From: a virus
DNA length: 27,987 nt
Virus record (IMG/VR): IMGVR_UViG_3300027861_000155
Location: 1 to 27,987 of that record
Reading direction: 5' to 3' (one strand)
Part shown: piece after piece, positions 21,972-27,987 of the stretch
How positions within the stretch are numbered: position 1 is the first letter of the stretch
Layout: every line of letters starts with the position of its first letter
Program-made: the position numbers and the translations under genes
The notes under the pieces: model-generated
Database searches by the model: none
What the model was told of the DNA's origin: nothing
Seen by the model: the letters and a program-made list of their open reading frames with translations, nothing else

Positions 21972-23372
21972 CTACACCCTCTTACTGTTAAGCTGTGCCT
22001 GGTGATCCTCAAAAGTAAGATCAGGAGGAACGGCCTCTTTTTTCTGTAGATTCCAGAAGAAAACCTCGTCTGAGATAGAACCCATTTGCTGTGCTCCTAC
22101 CCATGCAGTAAGCTCCTGAGGTTCGATATCTGATGGCAGAAAATCCTTGTTCAGTGTCACTGACACATTAGGATCTTGAGCCCCTGCCCACTCACAAAAT
22201 AAGCTCATTGCATGGGTAAGCCCTATGCCCATGTTGACCGCTATGCTTGCAAGTATACTGTCCTCACCTGCCCTGTGGATCTGTGCAGTCTGTGCCGTCT
22301 CTGTGGCTTTCTTTTCTGAGGATAGGAGCCTTGCGCCCAGGATGGCCATTTCCTCTTTGATCTTGTCTTTTTCGCCGGATATGGCACCCAGGCCCTGTCC
22401 AGTAAACTCCAGGAAGTCTGCTTTTGCCTCCGAATCAGGGAAAACCCATGCAGAGGCAGACCCAATACAAAGCTTATCCCCTTCTTTATCAGGCGTATAT
22501 CCTGCGACCCAAGGCTGAGGCAACCCAGTGAAATGTAACCCATGCTTGAGATCAGCATCAAGCTTGTAATGCGCTATATTGCAATCCATCAAATCAATCA
22601 AAGGCGGTTCTTTTACGTCTGGTGTGGTGTCGTCTGGATTGATAAAAAAGAAGGGGATACGGCTTAAATTTGCGTTATTGGCTGTAGGGTATAGATCATC
22701 TCCTATCTGCACATCATGCCCGTCAATGATCTTAAAGATCCTCACCCTATACACATACCCTATTTCAGTCTTAACAAGATCCAGGACCCTGTATTGATCC
22801 TCACACTTATGCTCAAACTCATTTTCTGAGACATCATCACTCTCTTTGATCACCACAAGAGTCAACATCATCTCGTTATTAATGCGCTGAGTCTTCCAAT
22901 TTATAATGCTCTCTGTGATGTAGTAGTTCATGGAGGGCCTAAGATTAGATCTTTCGGCCTCGGCCTGAGACAGCCCCTCTGTACTGCCCTGGGGATAGTC
23001 AACAAGGATACCCACACGCCCCATGGTTTCCACCTCGTTTGCTACCTGCTTTGCAAATGTGGTGAAGTCCTTACCGCCCATTGTAACGTCCTCAAGCAGA
23101 GGCAATACGGATTTAGGCACCTCAATATCTGGCTCTTTGCGGAACAGCATACCGGATAGGGCTTCTATGGTGCGCCAGGCGGCGTTAAAGAATTGCGCCC
23201 GGCCCTTATATGCCTTGTACTCCTCTGTGGTCTGCTCGGACAGTTTAGGCAGGTAGGTTGCCCCGGCCTCATGCATAGCCTTCTGACCTGATGCGGTGTC
23301 CCTGCATTTCTGCCACTGAGTGATCATATCATTATAATCAGGATGGTGAATTGATACTTGACTTTCTGCCAT
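21972..23372 (-). CDS. Portal protein (DUF4055 type)
   Basis: A 466-residue protein between the terminase/PLD block and the minor head gene. It begins MAESQVSIHHPDYNDMITQW, then YLPKLSEQTTEEYKAYKGRA, FFNAAWRTIEALSGMLFRKE and VANEVETMGRVGILVDYPQ. This opening (HPxY......W......GxxAVKxxGxxYLPxL.....eeY.aYxxRA.FxNaxxRTxxgLxGxxFRkxP) is the DUF4055-containing portal family. The C-terminal half is helical with the ARLLSSEKKATETAQTAQIH helix and a final WNLQKKEAVPPDL segment. It forms the dodecameric DNA channel and packaging-motor dock. It is full length and intact. Start: GGAGG before ATG; upstream lies a terminator. Confidence 0.9.
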   Translation of the reverse strand: MAESQVSIHHPDYNDMITQWQKCRDTASGQKAMHEAGATYLPKLSEQTTEEYKAYKGRAQFFNAAWRTIEALSGMLFRKEPDIEVPKSVLPLLEDVTMGGKDFTTFAKQVANEVETMGRVGILVDYPQGSTEGLSQAEAERSNLRPSMNYYITESIINWKTQRINNEMMLTLVVIKESDDVSENEFEHKCEDQYRVLDLVKTEIGYVYRVRIFKIIDGHDVQIGDDLYPTANNANLSRIPFFFINPDDTTPDVKEPPLIDLMDCNIAHYKLDADLKHGLHFTGLPQPWVAGYTPDKEGDKLCIGSASAWVFPDSEAKADFLEFTGQGLGAISGEKDKIKEEMAILGARLLSSEKKATETAQTAQIHRAGEDSILASIAVNMGIGLTHAMSLFCEWAGAQDPNVSVTLNKDFLPSDIEPQELTAWVGAQQMGSISDEVFFWNLQKKEAVPPDLTFEDHQAQLNSKRV

Positions 23373-23419
23373 GGGGTACCCTCCGGTTTATTTATCCCTA
23401 GATATTATTCCTATTTATA

Positions 23420-23453
23420 ATAAAAATCAACCCCACCCTGTGCATAGGTGGGG
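23420..23453 (-). terminator. Rho-independent terminator after the PLD-like gene
   Basis: CCCCACC (23431-23437) and GGTGGGG (23447-23453) pair over a 9-base loop. The minus strand then reads TTGATTTTTAT, an adequate U-tract. It lies in the 81-base gap between the PLD-like gene and the portal. A weak promoter-like pair (TTGATT, 17 bases, TAATAT) overlaps its 3' side and could restart transcription for the portal. Confidence 0.7.
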
Positions 23454-24104
23454 CTATTTAAAACTAACAATACCATCAAAGTATTTTTTGTAAAATTCAA
23501 AAATCCCTTTATCTATGGTGATACATCCGTTTTCAGTTCTTGGATTTGTGTTTATATTAGCACTTGTTTCAACTCCGAAAGCGAATTTATCACCATACCC
23601 TGCAAATATTTTAGAGTGGTTCCTGAAGATAGCTAACCTCCCCCCAAACTGCTCAACTATAGGCTTAAACAGCTTATATTCTTCTTTGTATGAGCCAGGG
23701 AAAATTTCACCCAAATAAGCATCTAATTTTTTAATCTTACCTGCTTTAAGCCACGAATGTATTTGATAGATATCCTCATTAGCCATGCACCATGACGATA
23801 ACAAGCAATAATCAAGATCTTGCTGTCTTAATATTATCTTTAGATATGACAATGCGTCAACGTCACCACCTGTTATAAAATGGTAACTATCACCATCCTT
23901 AAAGGGCATATCACATATATCTAATAATTGAGTTTCACTAAAAGCACGCCTGTATGTGTTTTGGTGCCGTCTTTTTATAGTGCTTGATCTTTTTTGTTTA
24001 GGCTTTTCAGCTTTAATTTTAGGTAATTCTTCTGGTTCAATAATATCTTTTTTTTGTGAACTATTACCCAAATTTAAAGGGTCGAAATTGTCAAAAGAAC
24101 TCAT
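23454..24104 (-). CDS. Phospholipase D-like (HKD-type) phage protein
   Basis: A 216-residue protein with a basic, low-complexity N-terminus (residues about 15-55). The conserved part runs from GDSYHFITGGDVDALSYLKI (71-90) through LDYCLLSSWCMANEDIYQIH and LDAYLGEIFPGSYKEEYKLF to FRNHSKIFAGYGDKFAFGVE then TSANINTNPRTEN (160-192). His-163-x-Lys-165, Asp-172 and Ser-181/Asn-183 form a PLD-type HxK...D...SxN motif, with only one copy, so an active form would need a dimer. PLD-fold enzymes include nucleases and phospholipases; the substrate here is not evident. It overlaps the large terminase by 4 bases (ATGA), the slot where an HNH or other packaging-linked nuclease often sits. A role in DNA processing is inference. 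Confidence 0.72.
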   Translation of the reverse strand: MSSFDNFDPLNLGNSSQKKDIIEPEELPKIKAEKPKQKRSSTIKRRHQNTYRRAFSETQLLDICDMPFKDGDSYHFITGGDVDALSYLKIILRQQDLDYCLLSSWCMANEDIYQIHSWLKAGKIKKLDAYLGEIFPGSYKEEYKLFKPIVEQFGGRLAIFRNHSKIFAGYGDKFAFGVETSANINTNPRTENGCITIDKGIFEFYKKYFDGIVSFK

Positions 24105-25468
24105 ATTCCTACCATCTTAACCCTAGAAACGCCCTGACCGACAACAGGAAAGTCATACTCTACACGGTACCCAATAGCATCAGAAATATGGGTAAGCTTA
24201 GGTGTGGCTTTTTTGTCTATCTCTCCTGCCCCGCCCTTGAGTGTCTGAACTCCGTCAAAATCCTTGACCACATTAGGAGCCTTGTAAGGGTCAACCATCA
24301 TCCTGATTGTACCGTTAGAGCTTAAAAGCCTTGAGTTCATAGCATTAACCCTTGACCGCTCAGTTGGGTTTGATTTCTTGACTCTGAATATAAGCTTATC
24401 TTTAAACACCGGCTTAAGCTCATCCCTGATAATATCCCAGTCTGAACCGCTTACCTTGGCTGTTCCCCTCGATCCACCGGTTGCATCACCATAGCACACC
24501 ACCTTACCTTGATGTCCTTTCCAAACCTGGGCAATCTTCCTGCATACCGCTGGAGTGTTGCTGTTTTGTGGAATGTACACCTCTCCTATTATGCCTGTGC
24601 CAATTATAGGCCTGTCCATCAACATGATCCCGTTTTCATCACGCTCATACTGTCCTGGTAGGACCTGCTCTTGAGTTATAGCGCACACTCCAGGCTCAAC
24701 GTTAAAATCAAAGCACAGGCACAGGTTTTGAATAGGATCATATTTAAGTCTTGCCGTGTGGGTTTTGTCGGTGAAAGTGTAATAAATACGGCCAGCAAAA
24801 TTGACAAAGCTTGCCTCATACTCCTGGTTAAAAGACAGTTCGTCAAGATCCCTTTTAGCTGCTTCGATCTCTGAGGCTGGAAGGATATCAGAAGAGGGCC
24901 AATTATAAGATCCCCATTCACTCTCATTCCCAAACTCTTCCATCAAAGCCTTGGCGTTCTTGTCTATATCATAGTAATGATTCCGCCCTTCAGGAACACC
25001 GATAAGATCACACCACCCCATTCTATCAGATAATGCAGGTCTAACATTCTCAGACCATGCCTTTTCCTTCATATTGGCTACTTCGTCGAGGATACCACCA
25101 TCCCACGGCTGGCCCTCTATACGCTCTGGCTTATCCATGCCTAACACCCATATTTCAGAGCCGTTTATCAATCTAATTCTTAGGTCTGATTCTGAGGGTC
25201 TGCACGCAAGAAACTGTTTAGGAACCATGGCCTTGAGGTCATCCCAGTATATTCTCTTTGCCTGGTCCCTAGTGGGTGCTGCTGCGAAGAATCTAGGGAC
25301 CCATGGAGCGGTTGACTCAAAGGCCTTAATTACAAGCTTTCTTTTAGCCCTTTCCGTCTTCCCGCTTCTACGACCTGCTGGAACGGTATTGAATCTGTGT
25401 GGTGATGCTGTGTAGGCTTCACCGGCTGGATGTGCTCTAAACTGTGTCCACCTATCAGTCAGTGTCAT
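24101..25468 (-). CDS. terL: Terminase large subunit
   Basis: A 455-residue packaging ATPase-nuclease. Walker A is GRRSGKT at residues 32-38. Walker B is GGILDE with Asp-128/Glu-129. A coupling motif region follows (WSENVRPALSDRMG). The nuclease half shows NLCLCFDFNVEPG (about 245-258), GDATGG (about 335) and THISDAIGYRVEYDF (about 425-440), the three acidic positions of the RNase-H-like nuclease. The length and order are normal for the Terminase_6 type. It drives DNA into the procapsid and cuts concatemers. It overlaps the small subunit by 14 bases and the PLD-like gene by 4 bases. No truncation or missing key residue is seen. Confidence 0.93.
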   Translation of the reverse strand: MTLTDRWTQFRAHPAGEAYTASPHRFNTVPAGRRSGKTERAKRKLVIKAFESTAPWVPRFFAAAPTRDQAKRIYWDDLKAMVPKQFLACRPSESDLRIRLINGSEIWVLGMDKPERIEGQPWDGGILDEVANMKEKAWSENVRPALSDRMGWCDLIGVPEGRNHYYDIDKNAKALMEEFGNESEWGSYNWPSSDILPASEIEAAKRDLDELSFNQEYEASFVNFAGRIYYTFTDKTHTARLKYDPIQNLCLCFDFNVEPGVCAITQEQVLPGQYERDENGIMLMDRPIIGTGIIGEVYIPQNSNTPAVCRKIAQVWKGHQGKVVCYGDATGGSRGTAKVSGSDWDIIRDELKPVFKDKLIFRVKKSNPTERSRVNAMNSRLLSSNGTIRMMVDPYKAPNVVKDFDGVQTLKGGAGEIDKKATPKLTHISDAIGYRVEYDFPVVGQGVSRVKMVGI

Positions 25469-25940
25469 TGGTGGCCTTTTTCATATCTGCAATAGCATCT
25501 CTAATGCTCTTTGCTGTGTCTTCTGGCTTTTCGCCTACTGGGTCAGGCTGGTCTTTCCACCCCATTAGATTTTTAGAATGGAAAATCCAAACCGCTGCGC
25601 TCGTTTCGGCAAGCTTAAATCCTGTCTTCCTTAGGCTTACTACACCCCCTGCTCTTTTTTGCTTAAAAACTGTGTAGAATGTGTCCTTGTAGGTATCTTT
25701 GCACCATCTTTCAAGAGTTTTTCTTGTTATATCAAAAACATTGCATATATCATCCATGGTACATTGTATACCGCAAAGGCCTTCAAAAACATCCTTATCT
25801 ATCTCCTTTTTAGGCCTCCCCATTCTCTTCTTCCCAGGGGCCTTGCAATTTTTCCTCTTGCAATACTTCTGCCCCCCTGACTTAGGAGTAAAAGGCTTTT
25901 TGCATGTTTCGCATATTTTCTTTTTGAACTTTTTAGCCAT
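25455..25940 (-). CDS. terS: Terminase small subunit with N-terminal zinc ribbon
   Basis: A 161-residue protein, first gene of the leftward operon. The N-terminus has Cys-10, Cys-13, Cys-27 and Cys-32 (ICETCKKPFTP ... YCKRKNCKAPG), a small zinc ribbon. It is followed by a basic linker (KKRMGRPKKEID) and a helix-turn-helix (TMDDICNVFDITRKTLERWC, about 61-80). The second half (RKTGFKLAETSAAVWIFHSK, then NLMGWKDQPDP) is a recurring terminase small-subunit pattern, in which xAExSxxxAIFxxKNxxGWKD is typical. It recognises the packaging site and recruits the large subunit. The zinc ribbon is less common in such proteins. AAGG lies 5 bases before the ATG. Confidence 0.85.
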   Translation of the reverse strand: MAKKFKKKICETCKKPFTPKSGGQKYCKRKNCKAPGKKRMGRPKKEIDKDVFEGLCGIQCTMDDICNVFDITRKTLERWCKDTYKDTFYTVFKQKRAGGVVSLRKTGFKLAETSAAVWIFHSKNLMGWKDQPDPVGEKPEDTAKSIRDAIADMKKATNDTD

Positions 25941-26012
25941 GTAACCTTGTCTGGGCCAACGGATTGTCTTGGTCCTTACTCTCTCCTTGGACTATTTATC
26001 ACTGACATACCT

Positions 26013-26041
26013 ATAATACAGCTATTTACTGCATAAATCAA
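26013..26041 (-). promoter_or_regulatory. Candidate promoter of the terminase operon
   Basis: On the minus strand TTGATT (26036-26041, 4 of 6) is followed by 17 bases and TATTAT (26013-26018, 5 of 6). The predicted start near 26006 leaves a leader of about 65 bases before the small terminase ATG. Confidence 0.5.
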
Positions 26042-26077
26042 TATAATATACCACGCTCCCAGCCTTCACCCTTCACC

Positions 26078-26095
26078 AGTACAATATCCTGTACT
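26078..26095. promoter_or_regulatory. Operator-like palindrome AGTACA-N6-TGTACT
   Basis: Perfect 6-base arms at 26078-26083 and 26090-26095. It lies about 40-80 bases upstream of the leftward promoter, the position of an activator or operator site. No protein that could bind it is identified in this window. Confidence 0.45.
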
Positions 26096-26297
26096 TTAGG
26101 TATTATATATTGTCCCTCCTATATCCACTATTTATAGCCCTCTCCCTGATGCCTCTATTTAAGCGGTACATTTTTTTATACTTTGGCTGTATTGCTATGT
26201 GTGTATAGCTCATCTGAGACAATAATATATATTTATAATGTCTAATGATTACGCATACTTATATCTTTTTATATAAAAATATCTATTTTTTATAGTT

Positions 26298-26325
26298 TTG
26301 GCACACCGCATGCAATGTATATAAT
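26298..26325 (+). promoter_or_regulatory. Strong sigma70-like promoter of the rightward operon
   Basis: -35 TTGGCA (26298-26303, 5 of 6), 16-base spacer and perfect -10 TATAAT (26320-26325). Predicted start near 26332, giving a short leader of about 27 bases before the ATG at 26359. The spacer contains GCATGC, a possible repressor half-site pair. Confidence 0.75.
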
Positions 26326-26358
26326 TAACTTTAACGCACACTCAAAAAGGAGAACATC

Positions 26359-26787
26359 ATGAGAGATTACACAAAAACAATAGAGCTAAAAACAACAACA
26401 GGCGCAAAAATAACAGTAAGCCAGACTTTAACACTTAGCAAGACGATCAACGCAGACGGTGACAAGGTCTGTGTTGAGTGCTGTGATCTTGGCCCAGTAG
26501 AAGCCGTGATTGACGGATTCCCAGATCAAAGCTGTTTTATTAATTTTCCGGAACCCAAACAAGAAAAAATGGGCCTTATTTACGGATGTATAGGAAAGCT
26601 TGGATTGCTAAAAGACAATTACGACAAAGTGGTTGAGCTTGTTGAAGCTGTAAAGAGACATCCAGCATGGATAGCAAAACAATCTAAAATAGACGATAAC
26701 ATTAAAGCAAATAAAGCTCTTGACGCACAAAGGAAAGCAAACGGATACTGCGAAAAATGCGGGTCTTATTGTTACGGAGATTGTTAA
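26359..26787 (+). CDS. Hypothetical protein with Cys-rich C-terminus
   Basis: A 142-residue protein, first of the rightward operon. It begins MRDYTKTIELKTTTGAKITV and has a beta-type N-terminal half with cysteines (KVCVECCDLG), then a helical middle (GCIGKLGLLKDNYDKVVELV, HPAWIAKQSKIDDNIKANKA). The C-terminus GYCEKCGSYCYGDC holds five cysteines in 13 residues, a probable metal site. I do not recognise a family; similar starts (YTKTIELKTxxG) occur in prophage genes. AAAAAGGAG precedes the ATG by 6 bases, in a leader shared with the next two genes. Confidence 0.65.
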   Translation: MRDYTKTIELKTTTGAKITVSQTLTLSKTINADGDKVCVECCDLGPVEAVIDGFPDQSCFINFPEPKQEKMGLIYGCIGKLGLLKDNYDKVVELVEAVKRHPAWIAKQSKIDDNIKANKALDAQRKANGYCEKCGSYCYGDC

Positions 26788-26807
26788 GCCTAAACTAAAA
26801 AATAAAC

Positions 26808-26821
26808 GGGGCTACGGCCCC
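26808..26821 (+). other. UACG-tetraloop hairpin before the RadC-type gene
   Basis: GGGGC-TACG-GCCCC is a 5-bp GC stem closed by a C(UACG)G tetraloop, among the most stable small RNA hairpins. It ends just before the AAAAGGAG ribosome site of the RadC-type gene. No U-tract follows, so it is not a terminator. It may stabilise or separate the two coding segments of the mRNA. Confidence 0.6.
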
Positions 26822-26835
26822 AAAAGGAGAACAGC

Positions 26836-27315
26836 ATGAACACATATAAGCAACTGGAAACAAGGATTCAATTAATTCAGGAAAATAAACCCGAGTTAAA
26901 AGAAGCAATATGTTCAGCAAAGACCGTCTTTGATATTGTCAAACCTATGGTCGATTTGTGGGATAGGGAAAAAGCCTTAGTTATCTACGTGGACAGAAAT
27001 AATAATATATTGGGAATAAATCAGGTCTCTACAGGCTCGCTCTCAGGGTCCGCTGTTTATCCTAGAGAGGTATTTAAAGCCGCAATTTTGGGGCAGGCGT
27101 CTGGAATTGTTTTAGTACACAATCACCCTTCCGGCGATCCTGAACCCTCAGCAACAGATGATAAGCTCACAAGGGAGATTATATTGGGAGGTCAGGCTCT
27201 AGGCATACAAGTGCTTGATCATTTAATCATAGGAGACACTTATTACAGTTACGGCGATAAAGGCAGAATATCGGCTTTTTATGATCTTGTAAAAACTGCC
27301 GTTGCTAACTTTTAA
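26836..27315 (+). CDS. radC: RadC-type JAMM/MPN domain protein
   Basis: A 159-residue protein with a full RadC-like JAB1/MPN domain. Residues 26-60 contain KTVFDIVKPMVDLWDREKAL and VIYVDRNNNILG; then VYPREVFKAAILGQASGIVL leads to the JAMM motif His-95, His-97, Ser-105 and Asp-108 (HNHPSGDPEPSATD). The C-terminus QALGIQVLDHLIIGDTYYSY is the usual RadC end. The N-terminal helix-hairpin-helix of chromosomal RadC is absent, as in the short versions on prophages and mobile elements. Such proteins bind divalent metal through the JAMM residues; a DNA-repair role is disputed and an anti-defence or recombination-linked role is often suspected. AAAAGGAG precedes the ATG. Confidence 0.88.
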   Translation: MNTYKQLETRIQLIQENKPELKEAICSAKTVFDIVKPMVDLWDREKALVIYVDRNNNILGINQVSTGSLSGSAVYPREVFKAAILGQASGIVLVHNHPSGDPEPSATDDKLTREIILGGQALGIQVLDHLIIGDTYYSYGDKGRISAFYDLVKTAVANF

Positions 27316-27344
27316 TATTAAACCGCCCCAAAAGGAGAAACAGC

Positions 27345-27593
27345 ATGAACGCATATTACGACAAGCAAGAAAGTAATTTATTTGCGATATTTGGCGTAAA
27401 TAGTAAGGTAGAAGCTCTGGAATACTGCCAGGGCAAATTGGTTGAGACGGCCCTTGATCTTCCTTTTGATCATCTGGAACCTATTGACATTAAAGAATTA
27501 ACAGACTTTCTCCAAGACGGTGAGGCCCTCTCCTTGTGCGGGATACATGACGAAGAGAGCGTTGAGGATCTGTACAACGCCCTAATAATCTAG
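27345..27593 (+). CDS. Small acidic hypothetical protein
   Basis: An 82-residue, strongly acidic protein starting MNAYYDKQESNLFAIFGVNS and ending DEESVEDLYNALII. Acidic residues are spread through the second half (DLPFDHLEPIDIKELTDF, then GEALSLCGIHDEESVEDL). I do not recognise a family. It shares a near-identical ribosome-site leader (AAAAGGAGAAACAGCATGAAC) with the RadC-type gene, so it is translated alongside it and the operon ends at the terminator 18 bases downstream. Small acidic proteins beside RadC in mobile elements may be DNA mimics or anti-restriction factors, but nothing here proves it. Confidence 0.6.
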   Translation: MNAYYDKQESNLFAIFGVNSKVEALEYCQGKLVETALDLPFDHLEPIDIKELTDFLQDGEALSLCGIHDEESVEDLYNALII

Positions 27594-27610
27594 CTTACAA
27601 ATGGTAATAA

Positions 27611-27656
27611 CCCCCCCCCATCGGTGTACAAATCCAGGATGGGCGGGGTTTTGGTT
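27611..27656 (+). terminator. Rho-independent terminator of the rightward operon
   Basis: A run of C with ATC (27612-27622) pairs with GATGGGCGGGG (27638-27648), 10 of 11 bases, over a 15-base loop, followed by TTTTGGTTGGTTATTTT. It closes the rightward operon 18 bases after its last stop. On the minus strand the stem also exists but is followed only by TTATT, so it may work weakly in both directions. Confidence 0.8.
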
Positions 27657-27658
27657 GG

Positions 27659-27796
27659 TTATTTTCGCTCGATGATGTACTTAAGCCTCTTGACCTCCAT
27701 CTCTAAATAATAAACCCTGTCGCACAGCTTAAAAAGTATTAACGCAAATATAAAGACCGTCATTACCCCCACCCACCATAATATAATCTGCATCAT
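27659..27796 (-). CDS. 45-residue membrane protein
   Basis: A short frame from ATG 27794-27796 to TAA 27659-27661. It reads MMQIILWWVGVMTVFIFALI then LFKLCDRVYYLEMEVKRLKY, ending IIERK. The first 25 residues form one transmembrane helix; the rest is a short charged amphipathic helix. AAAGGGGG lies just before the double ATG. Its stop is at the edge of the shared terminator. The type (one TM plus charged helix) resembles small holin-like or spanin-like partners, but length alone cannot decide. It follows a second small gene on the same strand. Confidence 0.55.
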   Translation of the reverse strand: MMQIILWWVGVMTVFIFALILFKLCDRVYYLEMEVKRLKYIIERK

Positions 27797-27821
27797 ACCC
27801 CCTTTGTATGTAAGTACTCAG

Positions 27822-27971
27822 TTATATGTAGGCTCCTTTATACCCCTTATAAAGCCCTTGGTAATAGGTTGACTTTCTTTCTGCCTCTCTGCGCCTTTTT
27901 ATCTCTACCTCATACAAGACTTGTAAGGTAAAGAGATTTCTGGACAGCTCCCCTTTTGTTGGTTCTTGCAT
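27822..27971 (-). CDS. 49-residue basic hypothetical protein
   Basis: A short frame from ATG 27969-27971 to TAA 27822-27824. It reads MQEPTKGELSRNLFTLQVLY then EVEIKRRREAERKSTYYQGL, ending YKGYKGAYI. AAGGA stands 7 bases before the ATG, a good ribosome site. The protein is basic in its second half, helix-forming in the middle, with no membrane segment or recognised motif. It lies 25 bases upstream of the membrane-protein gene and probably forms an operon with it. Confidence 0.5.
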   Translation of the reverse strand: MQEPTKGELSRNLFTLQVLYEVEIKRRREAERKSTYYQGLYKGYKGAYI

Positions 27972-27987
27972 GAGGTATCCTTATTTA

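Larger units (their letters stand above)
25941..26358. promoter_or_regulatory. Divergent regulatory region, no gene seen
   Basis: A 418-base AT-rich gap between the leftward packaging genes and the rightward operon. No open frame of note lies on either strand. It holds a promoter facing each way (listed separately), a perfect palindrome (26078-26095), a 14-base palindrome TTTTTATATAAAAA (26266-26279), a tandem TTCACCC-TTCACC stretch near 26064-26077, and the sequence GCATGC inside the spacer of the rightward promoter. The region looks like a switch between packaging and the rightward genes. Confidence 0.55.

Noticed and set aside
26266-26279. Replication origin in the AT-rich divergent region
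   Set aside because: One AT palindrome and AT-richness only; no iterons or initiator binding sites are visible.
1-27987. CRISPR array, insertion sequence, integrase, attachment site or complete rRNA/tRNA gene
   Set aside because: No regularly spaced direct repeats, transposase motifs, terminal inverted repeats with target duplication, or RNA gene signatures were seen. Attachment sites cannot be judged without the integrase region.

Overview
The window is the packaging, head, neck and tail module of a tailed phage or prophage, almost all on the minus strand and read from right (small terminase, about 25.9 kb) to left (tail-tip and fibre-like genes, cut by the left edge). A tail tube protein, a tail assembly chaperone pair with a -1 frameshift and a 1201-residue tape measure, with no sheath gene, indicate a long non-contractile tail (siphovirus morphology). 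No integrase, repressor or replication gene is present, so prophage and free phage cannot be told apart. DNA is moderately AT-rich; Shine-Dalgarno sites are good, sigma70-like promoters are visible and three genes carry Gram-negative-type Sec signal peptides. The host is therefore probably a Gram-negative bacterium. A Desulfobacterota-like host is only a guess, from the fibronectin-type and beta-helix protein styles.

Layout along minus-strand transcription. 25.9-24.1 kb: small and large terminase. 24.1-23.45 kb: a phospholipase-D-like protein, then a terminator. 23.4-20.9 kb: DUF4055-type portal and Mu-F/SPP1-gp7-like minor head protein. 20.8-20.0 kb: scaffold, with its own promoter and followed by a strong terminator. 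19.9-18.5 kb: major capsid and Bbp16-like cement protein. 18.4-16.2 kb: SAP/HeH-like protein, a hidden 44-residue gene, two beta-rich virion-like proteins and a one-TM small protein. 16.1-14.1 kb: head-tail adaptor, small proteins and a recombination scar (a LamG-type protein start joined out of frame to the C-terminus of a foreign portal). 14.1-11.4 kb: beta-helix and fibre-like proteins, then a head-closure protein with a fused extra N-terminal domain. 11.4-9.2 kb: tail completion, tail terminator and tail tube. 9.2-4.75 kb: tail assembly chaperones and tape measure. 4.75-0 kb: tail-tip proteins, three consecutive genes with signal peptides (one an eight-coil beta-helix fibre-like protein) and a truncated DUF5675 gene.

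A 418-base AT-rich divergent regulatory region (25.94-26.36 kb) separates this module from a rightward operon: a 142-residue Cys-rich protein, a RadC-type JAMM protein and a small acidic protein, closed by a terminator. Two short leftward genes (49 and 45 residues) converge on that terminator at the right edge.

Working together: the terminases cut and pump DNA through the portal into a scaffolded capsid; minor head, adaptor and closure proteins finish the neck; tail terminator, tube, G/GT chaperones and tape measure build the tail. The least ordinary points are the A AAT TTT frameshift site, the portal/LamG scar, the exported trio at the tail end, the PLD-like gene inside the packaging module, and stem-loops directly after the scaffold, capsid and tail tube genes.
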